Shown here in pieces: positions 21,504 to 34,600 of a stretch of DNA of 64,000 nt (position 1 is its first letter; each line of letters opens with the position of its first letter). Origin of the DNA: Beroe forskalii (taxonomy: Eukaryota > Ctenophora > Nuda > Beroida > Beroidae). Made by a program: the position numbers and the translations under genes. The DNA is taken from contig WFMF01000063.1 of assembly GCA_011033025.1 (NCBI GenBank), positions 62,001 to 126,000 on the forward strand, given 5' to 3'. The notes beneath the pieces are model-generated. The model searched no databases, was not told where the DNA came from, and saw nothing but the letters and a program-made list of their open reading frames with translations.

Positions 21504-23596
21504 CTGAGGATGGGGAAGTGCTTGTTCTAAGTTGCAGTGGTGGGCATGAATATATACCTTAGGGGGTGTATTTATGTGGAGTAAAATTTTGGTGTTTAAA
21601 AAATTTGGTAGGATGCAATTTGGAGATCTTTCTCATTACTCTAGTTAGTAGTTAACATATGATAATGACGTCATTTTGAACTGCCATGGTGTGTGAAAAA
21701 ATGGGGATTTTTCCGAAAAATCCCCAAATTACATCCTCCATAAATACACCTCCTAAGGTACTCATTTATAAAAGAAACTGTCCATGAAAAGTGAAAACAG
21801 AGAAACTCATCTGGGAAATTTGGCTTCTCAAATACAAAGAATCTTCCTTAACTCTTCCTTAAATCGAGGTCATATACTGTAGCCTCGATTTTAGGAAGAA
21901 ATAAGGAAGAAATAAGGAAGAAATAAGGAAGATTATAGTAGGTTTTGATTGTGACTTTGTAAGTAGGTACTCATTCGATACCAATGATGAAGAGTGACAT
22001 CATAAGTCTATTGATGCCCAACATATCCCTCTATATTGAGGTATTTCTGGCCATTTAGTGAAGCCACGCCACTAATTTATGAGACAATAACCCATCATGT
22101 AGCGAAGAGAGAGTTGAGCAATGAGTAACCTACATTTTATGAGTTACATTTTATGTACACTACACTTTCTCTACTGAGCTCCCTATGTGTGCTCTAAACA
22201 TTTTGTACTCTTGAGTGTGTTGCCTACCACCTGTTACCTTCCTTGCGTTTGCACAAAGGCCCTCTGGTAGAACCATTTCAGGTTCAGCATTGAATTCCTC
22301 ACTTTCCTAGATTTGCCACGGATTTTGTGTAATTACAATCGATTTAAGTTCGTACGGGTATTAAATTTCACAGTGTTAGATCCATGTTGGTATTAGATTC
22401 GTGTACGATTCTCGTGTACTTCTTTCGTGCACCAATGTTGTGTACTCTTTTCGAGTACGATATTCATTATTCGTGTATACTGGTTATCGTGTATAATGGT
22501 GATCCTGTATACTGGTGATTCATCCATTGTACAACTCGCCTCTCCACTGTTTTACTGAAAAGTTAGATGTACCCTATGCTGCCGTTTTACTTCGTACAAT
22601 TACAATGAGGGCATGTATAATGAGGAAATGGTTGGTTATCAGCGCAAGAAAGGTAAATACTCCTTACTCAATGGCAAGTTCTCGTTGAGTCAGGGAAAGG
22701 CTCTCAATATTTAATGATGCAAGGCTCGCTCGGTGTAAAGTAATACATTACCACCTGGCCTCTCTTTTGCAGCACTCCTACTGGCTATTCTTTAGTTGTA
22801 GATTCTGATGTACCCATACGAATTAGGATCTGCGATGTACTATGCGTTTTGTATTTAACATGTTAAATAAGTGATATTAGAGTTAGTTTTCAGTAAATAG
22901 GTACAGAATATATGTGTTGTACTAAACGAAGTTGTGTTCGATTTAGATTTAAATTGCGTGGAGATAGGTTTGTGAAGGCTGCTGTTTCAAATTTCCATTT
23001 GATCGGAACGGGTTTGAATTGTGTCGATCTAATTGCGTTGCCCAGGTGTCTCGACCTTTTAAGGCGTGGCGTATTGTGCCGCGCCTGGGTGCTTTCTGCT
23101 GCGCCCAAAGTACTTTCAATGCAACACGCATTAAATACGCCGCGCCTCAAAAGGTCGAGACACCCCCGTTAAGCATTTCGTGTATATCTTATTTTGCATA
23201 ATGCCGTGCCAGAGCACGACCACTTGTAAATTTGAAATTAAAGAGTCTCCTTCTAGCCTTGATTCAGTGTACCGGTTAAGTCCAATTTTACAACGAGTGG
23301 TTGATGTCAAAATACCGCCTCTAAGTGATGAGCTCATCATTTTGCAAACCTAATACATATTATCTCATCAGTTTCAAAATATACATACATAACCAAGACG
23401 TGATGAGCTCATTTCTGGATGGCCCCTTTAGTAGTTTGTTGTTTCCAATGCTTTATTTTCCATTTTTCATTGCTTTTACTTTCTTTGCCTTCTTTTTTTC
23501 TTTGTTTTTGCTACACAATAGATGCAATTTACAGTGTCCAACTGAATCTTTTTCCATTGTCGGATTCCAAGCCCTGGCCATGTTCTCAGTGGTAAT
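21504..23596. other. intergenic; one small inverted-repeat element
   Basis: No gene recognised in 2.1 kb. A tandem AAATAAGGAAGAAATAAGG stretch lies at 21890-21935. The element at 23045-23164 is described separately. A minus-strand string near 22245-22330 could encode a short basic exon but has no family match I know. Confidence 0.35.
23045..23164. mobile_element. MITE-like inverted repeat, GGTGTC ends
   Basis: A 120-bp near-palindrome. The left arm starts GGTGTCTCGACCTTTTAAGG and the right arm is its reverse complement with few changes (CCTCAAAAGGTCGAGACACC). No coding capacity. The ends resemble those of the element at 37587-37774. No clear target-site duplication seen. Confidence 0.7.
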
Positions 23597-23843
23597 ATGA
23601 ATATCTTGAGAACTCTACATGGTATTGCAAAGCACCAAGAAGACGGAAAGGATGGTCACAACGCCATCTTTGTACAGTATGTATTTTTACATTTTCACTG
23701 TATCATTCTTACAATATGACTATTTAACAACATGATATTTTGATGATATTTCAGGGATATTAGAAAATGCCACACAAATTATCATAACGATCATTGAATA
23801 GATATAAACCGAATACCATTCATAACTGCAGTTCTATTTTCAG

Positions 23844-26800
23844 TTTTTGGCTTGGTGATGCTATGGTGGACGTCCAATGCCATCTCTACGATATTCTCCA
23901 AGCGAATGATGAATGTCGTGGACGAGGATGCTCCATTTAGAGATCTCCGCTGGATCGACCTGACCCTGGCTCAACTACTGCTCGCCATCATTGGAGGGGC
24001 TTTCTGGATAAAACACGTCCTGAAGGAGCCAGTTTGGATATCTGACGCTAAACTCAGAGTAGCGTGGTGGGTTATCATTGTCAACATGATAGGTAATCTC
24101 GCCACCAACGCTGCTTTCTCATCCATCAGTTCGAGCTCTGTGCAGGTCATCAAGGCTTGCGAGCCTATTATCACCTACGTGATCATGCTCTGCTTCTTCA
24201 AGAACACCACCCCCTTCTCTTTCCCCATCTTGGCGAGTATGATCTGTGCAGGAGTGGGAGCTACCGGTTTTATATCCGGTAACAAACAGAGTAGTTTTAG
24301 GATGGTGGGATTCATGGCTGGTCTGGCTTCCAGTATTTGTCTCCCAATTAGGAACCTCTTCCTGAAAACTACTCAGTTCAAGGAGATCCACCCCGTCCGG
24401 CAATACTTCACACTAGCGCTGGAAACCTGCAAAGTCATGCTCCCAATCACCATCGTCAAAACGGCTTTCTTAGGTTCAACCTTCATGAACTACGACATAA
24501 CAACTGAAACTTCGGTCTCCTCCTTCTTCCATGCTGTCTATAACATGACATCGATATCAGTGCTGAGTGCACTTAACCCCATCATTCATGCCATTCTCAA
24601 CCTCTCCAAAAGGGTGTTCATTACTGCTGCGAACATTATCTACTTCAATGAGGAAGTGACAGGGAACAGACTGTTCTATGTGGTTCTGATGATGATTGGT
24701 TTAGCTTCCTTCACAGCCCTCAAGAGCCAGTTACAGACGGGCTCAGTTCTTTCGTTCAAATCCAAAATGATCAGCGTACTTTTAATCACACTATCCATTA
24801 CCGCAATTGCTTTCCCATTCCCCAAGAACGAATCAGCAGAAGCGCTGAGAATCCCAGACCCTGGACGGGAAAATCGTATGAGTCAGAAGCAAGCTACCAG
24901 GGCGATCTTGCTGGTCCTACAGAGGATATATTCGAGCAAACTGCTGCAAACAAGGACTGTTCATCTGACTTTGGAGGACGGGGTCATCGCACCATCTACT
25001 CCTCCTGGGCACTCCCCTCCCCTCCTCGCAAACAAGTGGAGGCATCCCTCAGACAGGTCTGTTTACAGAACCCTGACAAGACCATAGTGATAACTGCCCC
25101 TGAACACATCCACCAGACTATCGTGAGGGATGTCAGCTCTAACATCACCGGGAGCTTCTGTCATCTCAAGTCAGTGTCCTTGAATCTGAGGGAGCTGTTC
25201 AAGGGCTCAGTCCTTGAGGGTTGGATGGGGAAGCAAGCTTTGTTCAAGATCCTTGCTGGTGCAAATTACCCCTACTATTTGCACCTAGCAGTTCGGCTAC
25301 AGGTGGAATCTTCGAACAAAGCGGAGTACTATTTGGATCTGTTAGGGGATGGGTGTGTGGCAGCAGTTGACACTTCTCAACACCACCGAGCCTTGGAGAG
25401 ACTCCGGGATGTCTTTTGAAACCGCTCGGGTGGGTGTCCGGGAGGAAAAGTTGGATAAACAAATTGATTTCCTGCTGAGCTACGAAGATTTGCTGTCTGA
25501 TAGCTACCACTGTGACGTCCTGAAGAGCTGTGAGGCGTCAGGAAAAGCCTTTACTTACACCAAGGCAGCTAAATCTAACCTGCATTTCGGGACCCTGTCC
25601 TATGAGTCTAGGGTGAGCACACATGGTGTTTATGCCAACATTGGGGATGAAATGCAGGGATTATCTGGTCTGCAATTCCTCCCTCTTTGTGATAGGTTTG
25701 TAGATAGGGACACCCTGGGAGAGGACATGTTCAAAGACCCCAATGAACGGGTGATGATGTTCATGAATGCGTGGTATGGAGCACAGCACATGAACTGGCC
25801 CCCACCAGATAACATCATACCTATACTGGTATCCATGTTCATACAGTCGAACGTACAGTATCGGTTTGAAAGAGCGGCAGATTACATGAAGGAACATGGA
25901 CCGGTGGGGAGTAGAGATATGCAAACACTGGCTTACCTGCAGAGGATCTCAGTCCCTTCATTCTTCTCTGGTTGCATGACACTCATGCTACAGTCTCCCA
26001 ATCCACATGCAGCTAGACGACAAGAAATCATTGCTGTAGACGCACCAAAAGCCTACATCAACATGATTCCTGATGCTGTTCAAGAACATGTTACGTTCAG
26101 GACTCAGGCTTACACCAACCATACCACCATCCTGACTCGGACTGAGTCTGCTTTCAGTCGTCTGGAGGAGTATGCTACAGCTAAACTCGTCATAACCAAC
26201 AGGATCCACGTGGCACTTCCTTGCGTTGCCATGGGAACGCCTGTTATCTTCATCAACTCTAAGGATATCGGAGACGCCTCTACGAGTCGTGGATCGGACA
26301 GGTTAGCAGGGCTGACAGATCTCTTCCACACTATAGACGCTTACACAGAACAGGACGTTGAGGAGAGATTTGCAGCTTTCGACTGGACCAACCCACCCGC
26401 TAACCCTAACCCGAGCAAGTTCAAGAGACTACGGGCCACGTTCTGGAACATCATTCGGAGCCACGCCACACTGCACCGCTCAGCTCGCATGTTCGGGTTA
26501 GTTCCTCTGCCGTCTGTGGGTATGATCGCTCCTGAGAAACCCCAGATCTTCCACCTGATATTCACCTCGTCAGGGAATTCCACCATTGGTATCTTCAAGC
26601 CAGGTATCTTCCAGCTGGATAAGAAGGCTTCTGGAGCTTGGAACTGGAGACACCAGCGGACACTGGAGTCGGTGCTGCGTTACCACCCCATGGCAACAGT
26701 CTACATCCATAGCAACACCCTGGAACAGGAGCAGTTTGCTATATTCCTAGAGGCGGGGTATGATGTCAGAGTGCAGCCTTACGACCTGAAACAACTCCTA

Positions 26801-27406
26801 CAGGAGTCTCCTGCGAGCAGTCTAGTGGATCACATTCCTAAAGACGAAGCCAGCAACAAGTACTGGTATTCCCACCAAACGGACATGTTACGGTACCTCC
26901 TGGTCTACAAACATGGCGGAATATACCTGGACACAGACGTTCTAGTGCTCCGTGACCTGAGTGCGTTGCCGGACAATGCTGTGGGCTACGAGGCTGAGGA
27001 TGTTCTGGGAAGTGCCTTCTTCAAGTTTGAGAAAGGGAGTGCGTTCCTGAGGAAGGTAATCGAAAAGATGGCTTTGACTTACACTGGGAATGACTGGGCA
27101 GAAATCGGACCGGAGCTTCTCACCAATGTGTTTAAAGAGGAGAGCGAGAAATCAGGAGCAGATCCAGCTACAGCCTTCCCACCATCTGCCTTCTTCCCCA
27201 TACACTACTCCAACGTTTTGAAGTATTGCTTTAGAGATGTGGACCCAGACACTGTCCAGAGAAGGACTAAAGAGTTGAAGGAGGAGTCGTGGGTCATCCA
27301 TCTGAACTCTAAACTAACGGGGGATGAGACACATCTACTGAAGGGATCGCTGTGTTACAGCTTGCTGACTCTGAACTGTGTGCTTTGCAATGAGATCCCC
27401 GGCTAG
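23844..27406 (+). CDS. transporter + pyruvyltransferase-like + GT32-like glycan multidomain gene
   Basis: One long exon-like unit after a good acceptor (TATTTTCAG at 23835-23843). The first ~320 codons form a multi-helix DMT/TPT-type transporter like the SLC35 nucleotide-sugar carriers (LVMLWWTSNAI, SVQVIKACEPIITYV, ALNPIIHAILNLSKR). Then comes a linker and a segment with NLRELFKG. Next is a polysaccharide pyruvyl-transferase-like domain (IGDEMQGLSGLQFLP, FMNAWYGA, GPVGSRDMQTLAYLQ, FFSGCMTLML, LVITNRIHVALPCVAMGTPVIFI). Last is a GT32-like domain with the DXD context DMLRYLLVYKHGGIYLDTDV. The frame slips once between about 24800 and 24960, and again at a TTTT run near 25412, where dropping one T restores continuity. 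A candidate upstream exon (23597-23676) has a donor but does not fit in phase. Likely a Golgi glycan-modifying protein; the fusion is read from position and frame, not proven. Confidence 0.65.
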
Positions 27407-28149
27407 AAACAGTGATATGTTTATTTGTCTATTTGATTATCAGTTGAATTTTACAGAAAGGGATAGCGAAGGACCCGTGGTCAAAGAGATTCTTATCGTT
27501 GCATAAGAAAGCCGGAGATTATCTTTTCTTATATTTGTCTGCTTTAAGTTAAAGCAGGAGAATCAGAGCCCTAATTGTGTTGTTTTTCTTGAAACATGTT
27601 AGCCCCGTTTTATATTATTGTCTTAACATTACTCCTCTCTGTTACAGAGCTTATGAAGTACAGTTTGTTTTTCTTTCAACTCAATGAATTGAATCTCTTT
27701 CTCATTGAAAATGTTAAACTACTTCAGACATAAATTAATGCATGAAATAATGGGCCAAAAGTTTGAAATAATGAAGATGAAACTGCTAGATGTTTTTAGT
27801 TCCCAATAATCTCCAATGAGATGGTTTGCTAGGATAAAGCAAGAGTTGAAGGAGGAGTCCTGGGTGATACATCTGAACTCTAAACTAACGGGGGATGAGA
27901 CACATCTAATGGAGGGATCGCTGTGTTACAGCTTGCTGACTCTGAACTGTGTGCTTTGCAATGAGATCCCCGGCTAGAAACAGTGATATGTTTATTTGTC
28001 TATTTGATTATCAGTTGAATTTTACAGATAGGGATAGCGAAGGACCTGTGGCAGAGAGATACATGTCGTTGCATAAGAAAGCCGGAGAGTATCTTTTTCT
28101 ATAATTTATATTTTTCTGCTTTAAGTTAAAGTAGGAGAATCAGAGCCCT
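27270..28149 (+). repeat. partial tandem duplication of the glycan-gene 3' end
   Basis: 27270-27572 (last ~45 codons plus 3' UTR) is repeated at 27841-28149 with a few substitutions and small indels, offset about 571 bp. The second copy keeps the same stop but lacks the rest of the gene. Confidence 0.9.
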
Positions 28150-28354
28150 GATCAAGGTTGTTAAATACGTATTTTTAAAAAATACGTCAAAAAGTACAAT
28201 ACGTATTTTTTTCCAAAACTGCCGTACTACAATTTTGAAATTTTGCTCAAGCTTCGAATAAACGGCATTGTCTGAATGTATTGGTCGCGCGCGCACTCGA
28301 AATGTTAACGATACAATCGTTTTACTATATTCGGTAGCGCATGCGCGCGTACTT

Positions 28355-30050
28355 CAGAAGATGATTCCGTGGGTTGGATGCAAATTGGGAAAATCCGCGC
28401 GCGCTCGATATATGCGATTCTGTAGAATGAAGTTGGGAAAATTTTACCAATTTCTTAAAGTTGACTCAGACTGATTGAATATGATTGAATAGACGGATTA
28501 GAATATCATTGAATAGATGATGGTTGATTGGTAAAGCCACTTTAAGGAGACTTAGCTGTTTTAAGATGCCAGATTGAGGCAAAATACCGAAAAAATTTAA
28601 TATTATTTCCCAGTTTGATTTGTATCGACTAAAATTTATTCAAAGACACCAGAAGAAAAGGTCCGTATATTTCCAGCCAAAATTGAATCATTTCACTTTT
28701 AAAACTCGGGCTGAATATTGCTTTATTTTTCCCAAAAATGGATGCATCCAAGTGCGAAATTTGGTCTGAGAAAAAGTGGATGCATTTTCCCAAAATTGGG
28801 AAAATGGCTTTTTAGCCTGTTTAATGCACTGAAAATGATTCCAAATGGTTGGAATATGTTTTTATAGATGATACACGAGTCCTGGGACCGTTTTTAGAAA
28901 ATTTGGCCATCACTGAGAGCCGATATGGGCGAAAAAGGCCGAAAAAAGCAGAAAATTAAAATTGCTCAAAATTGATTTCTATCGACTCAAATGTGTTTAT
29001 AAACATCCTAGAAGTCATTCTGCGTCGTTTTCGGGTGAAAATTGCTTTATTTTCCCAAAATGGATGCATCAAGTGAAATTTGGTCTGAGAAAAAGTGGAT
29101 GCATTTTCCCAAAATTGGGAAAATGGCTTTTTAGCCTGTTTAATGCACTGAAAATGATTCCAAATGGTTGAATATGTTTGTATAGATGATACACGAGTCC
29201 TAGGACCGTTTTGGAAAATTTGGCCATCACTGAGGGCCAATATGGGCGAAAAAGGCCGAAAAAAAGCCGAAATTAAAATTGCCAAATTGATTTCTATCGA
29301 CTCAAATGTGTTTATAAACATCTAGAAGTCATTCTGCGTCGTTTTCCGGGTGAAATTGCTTTATTTTCCCAAAAATGGATGCATCAAGTGCGAAATTTGG
29401 TCTGAGAAAAAGTGGATGCATTTTCCCAAAATTGGGAAAATGGCTTTTTAGCCTGTTTAATGCACTGAAATGATTCCAAATGGTTGGAATATGTTTGTAT
29501 AGATGATACACGAGTCCTGGACCGTTTTTGAAAAATTTGGCCATCTGAGAGCCGATATGGGCGAAAAGGCCGAAAAAAGCCGAAATTAAAATTGCTCCAA
29601 ATTGATTTCTATCGACTCAAATGTGTTTAAAACATCCTAGAAGTCATTTGCGTCCTTTCAGGTGAAAATTGCTTTATTTTCCCAGAAATGGATGCATCCA
29701 AGTGCGAAATTTGGTCTGAGAAAAGTGGATGCATTTTCCCAAAATTGAGAAAATGGCTTTTTTGAGCCTGTTTAATGCACTGAAAATGATTCCAAATGGT
29801 TGGAATATGTTTGTATAGATGATACACGAGTCCTAGGACCGTTTTGAAAATTTGGCCATCACTGAGAGCCGATAAGGGCGAAAAAAAGCCGAAAAGCCGA
29901 AATTAAAATTGCTCAAAATTGATTTCTATCGACTCAAATGTGTTTATAAACATCCTAGAAGTCATTCTGCGTCATTTCAGGTTGAAATTAACTATTTTTC
30001 CCAAAAATGGATGCATCAAGTGCCGAAATTGGTCTGAGAAAAGTGCAATG
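28355..30050. mobile_element. fold-back satellite element, subfamily I (left part)
   Basis: Starts with CAGAAGATGATTCCGTGGG then GGATGCAAATTGGGAAAAT and a CG-alternating block, the same end layout as elements A and B. Inside are about 4.5 tandem units of about 315 bp. Phase markers ATCGACTCAAATG lie at 28981, 29295, 29611 and 29928, with a more divergent first unit near 28624. Each unit holds TGGATGCATC, GTGGATGCATTTTCCC with its mirror GGGAAAATGG, and a GGGCGAAAAAGGCCGAAAA tract. The right end runs into the poor-quality stretch and is not seen. No coding capacity. Confidence 0.75.
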
Positions 30051-31650
30051 AGGGCCTTTAATATCTTCAATGAATCTTTTTGGCTATAAACGGGGAATTC
30101 AATGAAATGATCCGTGGGGAAATTAAAAAAATCTTCTTTTAACCTTTTTAAAAAGTTTGATAACAAGTCCGTCTTTATCAAGTCACCCTGTTCACATTTC
30201 CCCAAACCCTTTCAAAATTTTTCTTTTTCGGGGGCCCGGATTAAAAATACATAAAAAAGATTTGCCCACCAAAACCCTTTCTGGTTTTGGGCCCCAGAAA
30301 TACCCTTTAAAGGGGGTAAATCAAGAACTCCATCCCAAAGTTCCCCCCCGCAAAAAGTTTTTTAAAGGGGATCAAATAAATCTCCTCCCCCCAGTTCAAC
30401 AAGATCTAAATTTCCCCCCAAGAATTTTGATTAGTCCCTTTTTCTTTTTTTTTGGGCCCAAAAAATTTCCCCTTCCCCATTTGATCGGGTTTTGGTTCTC
30501 TATTAAAGATGGTTTCCAGCAAATTCTCATCATAAGCACGCTAAAACCCCCGGGGCCTCCCATCATTCATAAGAAACCAACATTCATCCTTAAATTTTTA
30601 ATGGGTGTCTACCCTTAATTCCTTTTCCTTTTATTTTTTCCAAAATACTACTCAAAAAAATTATTTTTTTTTTTTAATGCATGGGGTTTACTTTGGATTC
30701 CCTGGTCCTAATGGGGTTTTTTGTCTTAAATTCCAAAAAGGGGTTAACTTTAAAATTTTTAAACCCAAAATTTTTGACCCGAAAGATATTGCGCTGTTTG
30801 GAATTCCCTAATTTAAAGTCTAAAGGGAAATTTTTTTAAAAATTTTAAAATTTAAATTTTAAAAAGGCATTTTATACAAATATACACCGGCTCAGATTTT
30901 AAAGGGGATAAAGTTGATAAATGATAATGTGATAAGGTGATAAAAAACAGGGGGTGGGTTTGAAGCAAGTGACGGGGGCCCAGTGGGGATTACCAACAGT
31001 AGGGCCACAGGGGCAAAAAAGGAGAAAAATTTAAAAAAAGGGGGGGGAAGGGGTTGAGGGGTAAAAGGGTGCAGAAGAAAGGGAACCCCTTGACTCGAAC
31101 GGGATTAGGACCAGAACACAATCGGGGGCGTTGGGTGCTGGGGATGAAGCTGATAAAGGTTTTTTTTAAAGGGTCCCAACCCCCAAAACAAGATGAAGGG
31201 ATAAGACAAAATAAAGGGGCAATGGAGCCCCAAAAGGGCCGATGAAGCTGGGGAATGATGAGGGGAGTTCTGGGGAAATAAAGGGTTCAGGGGGACTGCG
31301 GGAAAGGGGGAAAAAAGGAAGAAGAAAAAAGAAGGAGAGTTGACCTCCCATGCCTCCATAAGCTGATTGCAAAACAGACCGGGGGGGCACCCTTCCCACA
31401 AAAATATGTGGCAGGTGGCTGGATCACCGGAAGGTCGGAAAACACCCCTCCGCCCACTCAGCCATCTGGGACCCAAAAACCGAGTGGGTTTTGGACCCGT
31501 TTTGTTAAGGAAAAAAAGAGGGTTAAAGGGAAAATTGTGGTCGGTAAGGGTTAGATTACGGGATTTGGTGTTGACATTTTTTTGCCCGGGCATTTTTGGA
31601 AAACCCTTTTTAAATTCCGGGTCGATTTCTATGTCCCTGATTTGCTGTTG
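30050..31650. other. low-quality sequence, homopolymer-inflated
   Basis: Base composition and texture change abruptly: runs of G, C, T and A of 4-12 are packed everywhere, both strands are full of unrelated short open frames, and the repeat units of the preceding element lose their register. This reads like an uncorrected assembly end or join rather than biology. I call no genes in it. Confidence 0.7.
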
Positions 31651-31699
31651 ATTGTTGATTTTGGGTTGGTGTCGGGGTTTAATTTGTTTTTGTCTTTGA

Positions 31700-34600
31700 T
31701 ACCATCCATGGATAGGTTAGGTTTGTTGTGAAGCTCTGAGCAGAGAGGTATTTCTGCATGACTGTCTGCTGGGCATGGCGAGAGGCTTCATCCTCAACTT
31801 GCAAGCCACGCGATTTTCGATCGAGCAGCTACAGATTCGATGAAACAGGTCTTAGAGTGCCCACCGGTTTCAATAGAAGCCCAGTGCACTGTGGCGAATC
31901 GCGAGGACATCTTCTATCTTCAAATGATCGAAATTGGTCGAGATAGAATGTGATACCATCCTTGACATTTGCAGTCTGCTCGACTGGTCGATGGTATTTT
32001 CCAGGACTGATGATGAAGTGTCCTTGGAGTTTGCCTACAAAAGTCTGGGAGAGCTTTGTCGGCAAGGGTAGAGTTGATGATGTGAGTTCTGATTGAGAAG
32101 CAGTAATATCTTCTGTGCTGCGTTTATGATCGTTGACTTGATGTTGGTGAACCATGATAGGCCTAGGGATATTTGTTCGTTCATGGCTGCTTTAGCGAAG
32201 TTTGATTATCTAAGTGGATAACTCGGCTTGAAGAATTTGATGCAGAGTTTGAGACTGTTGATGAAAAGTGGGAAATTTCACTGTCTCACCCCAGGCTCCT
32301 ACAGTTGGAGGTGCTGGCCGGATGCCAAGCAGGTACTGTGATGACGTAAGTGAACCTGTTCAGTCCCATTTTGCAATTTTGGTTAGGCAGAGGTTGATAT
32401 TCTATCTCTTTGATATAGGCAAGAGTTGAGGTGCTTGATGATAGGGAAGTGTGGGGAGCCAGACTTCACAGCCATAGGTCAGGATGGGGCTGATAAGGGA
32501 GCTGAATAACTGGTCATGCTTTGGGATTGATGAACCTTCTGTCGACAGTGCCCCTAAGAGAAGTAAGCACTCCAGCCCTTTTTGTATAGGACTCTACTGC
32601 TTGACTAAACTTGCCGTTACTGCTAATGATGACACCCAGATAACAGTAAGATGCCACAAGCTCGATTTCACTACCATTCATCAATGGCCTCCATGAGCTG
32701 TGAGGATAGTCAGGGCGTCTGCCATTTAACACCATGAACTTGGTCTTAGAGATGTTCACTTCAAGACCCCAGGCATTGCAATAATTTTCAATGACAGAAA
32801 GCTGCTTCTGGAGGGAATCTGTGTCCAGAGCAAGAATAACTAAGTCATCAGCCCAGGCAAGGTGTGTCACTGTAAGTCCTGATAGTGATGGACAGTTGAC
32901 TGGCAGTTCGTTAAGAAGGTTTGAGAGTTTTAGGAAATAAACTTTGAATAGCTCTGGGCTGAGAGGGTGACCTTGCTCCGTACCTTTTAGAGATGTCAAA
33001 AGCTTTGCTCAGTCGATTGTTGATTTTGATGTGACCACTGGAGTTACTGTACATGTTTTTGATAATATTGAAGAACCCTCCATTAATGCCATAGCAAGTT
33101 TGAAAAGAAGTGCCTGCCGGCACACAAGGTCGAAAAGCCTTTCTCAAGTCGATGAAGACATAGACTTTTGCTTGGACTTTCTGTACTTCTCCATGATAGT
33201 CAGGAGGGTAAGAAATATGATCGTTGCACTGGCTACCTTTCTTAAAACCTGCTTGATTAGGTGGGTCAGGGAAGTTAGTGTCTCGATGGGCAATGAGCCT
33301 GTTCAGCAGCATAGATGATAGAAGTTTGCCGAGGCAGCTGCACACAGCAATGGCTCTGTAGTTATCTGATTGTCAATGCTACCTTTCTTGTGCAGGGGGT
33401 GATAACACTTTGGTTCCAGACATAGACACCTAGTTTGAGACAAGTGTTGAAGAGACTTAGTAGAAGATGCTGGACTTTGCTGTTGAATCCTTTGATAATT
33501 TCGTTGCTGATGTGATCAAAGGATGATGCTTTGCCAGATTTCAGACCGTTGATGGCAGCAGTCAGTTCATCGATAGTGAAAAGGCTTGTTTAGATCTTTG
33601 TTAGAACATTCGAGTTCGCAGTACAGATGGCATCATTCATGAGGGCCTCTTTTGTTTGGCTGTCCATGGTTGGGTGTTGGTCAGAGTAGAGTTTTGCATA
33701 GAATTCATGGAAGGGATCAAGGTGCTCAGATTCATCAAGTCTGACCTCGTCCTTCTTAGATCGTTTCAGTTTTTTAAAGTCCTTCCATGAGATCACTCTG
33801 CCATTTTTGATTTTGTTGTTCAGATTGCGAAGGAATTTTTCCTTCTTGGAACCAATAATACGATATCCTTTGACGTTGAGGCGGTGGCGATCCTTAATAG
33901 CCTTGTTATCTGGGTTTTTGTCAACAGCACGGACAGATCTTTTCAGAGACGTCTAGCAGAGTGACAGGCAGGGTCAAACCAGGCTTCCATACTTTGGCTT
34001 TGTTGTTTTGTCTGACTTGGTCTTATCAAAACATTCCTGTGATACAGAGTTGATAAGAGTTGAAAACTCAACACATGCCGACTTGGTCTCATCCGTGCTG
34101 GTAGTGATGGATGTGATTTTATCCTGCAGTTCATTGATCTGACTTGCAATGTGTGGTTCATCCAGCATATTTTTGAATCTGTTGAGTGATTCACCTGTAA
34201 GTTTGTACTTAAAAGGTGCTGATTCATAGGTGATGCCACTTTTGAGTCTATTGGGTGGGTCAGATGGAGCTTTTATTCCAAAGCTGGAGAACTACTGGGC
34301 TGTGGTCTGAAAAAATTATGTTCTTCCATTATTAAGGTACTTCACTCTATGCGTGAAGTTGGTTGAGCTAATAAACAGATCAATGACACTGTTTCCATTC
34401 CATTTGAAGCAGGTGTAGTTTCCAGAGGTGTCACCGATTGTACGTGACCATTTAGAACCAGAAGATTCTGTGATCCCGATCAAGTCGAGGAGGGGGCCCT
34501 TATGACTGTTCGTACACTTATCCTTGCTGTTTCTGGAGTGAGGAGATTGGTGCCGTGGCATGGATATCGCTAGAGTCATCCATGCTATCAAGGTCTGTGT

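Noticed and set aside
22912-23340. Overlapping frames on both strands around 23.0-23.3 kb
   Set aside because: They arise from the palindromic MITE-like element and its flanks.
25630-26598. Minus-strand frames of 70-87 codons
   Set aside because: Shadows of the pyruvyl-transferase-like domain on the plus strand.
28250-28345. CG-alternating stretch as a promoter CpG island
   Set aside because: Similar CG-rich strings recur just inside the left ends of elements A and B, so it belongs with the mobile elements.
28740-30050. CRISPR-like or centromeric repeat array
   Set aside because: Units are contiguous without spacers, about 315 bp long, and begin at an element end shared with three other loci.
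30157-31650. Several frames of 60-160 codons rich in Pro, Phe and Gly
   Set aside because: They come from homopolymer-inflated low-quality sequence and match nothing.
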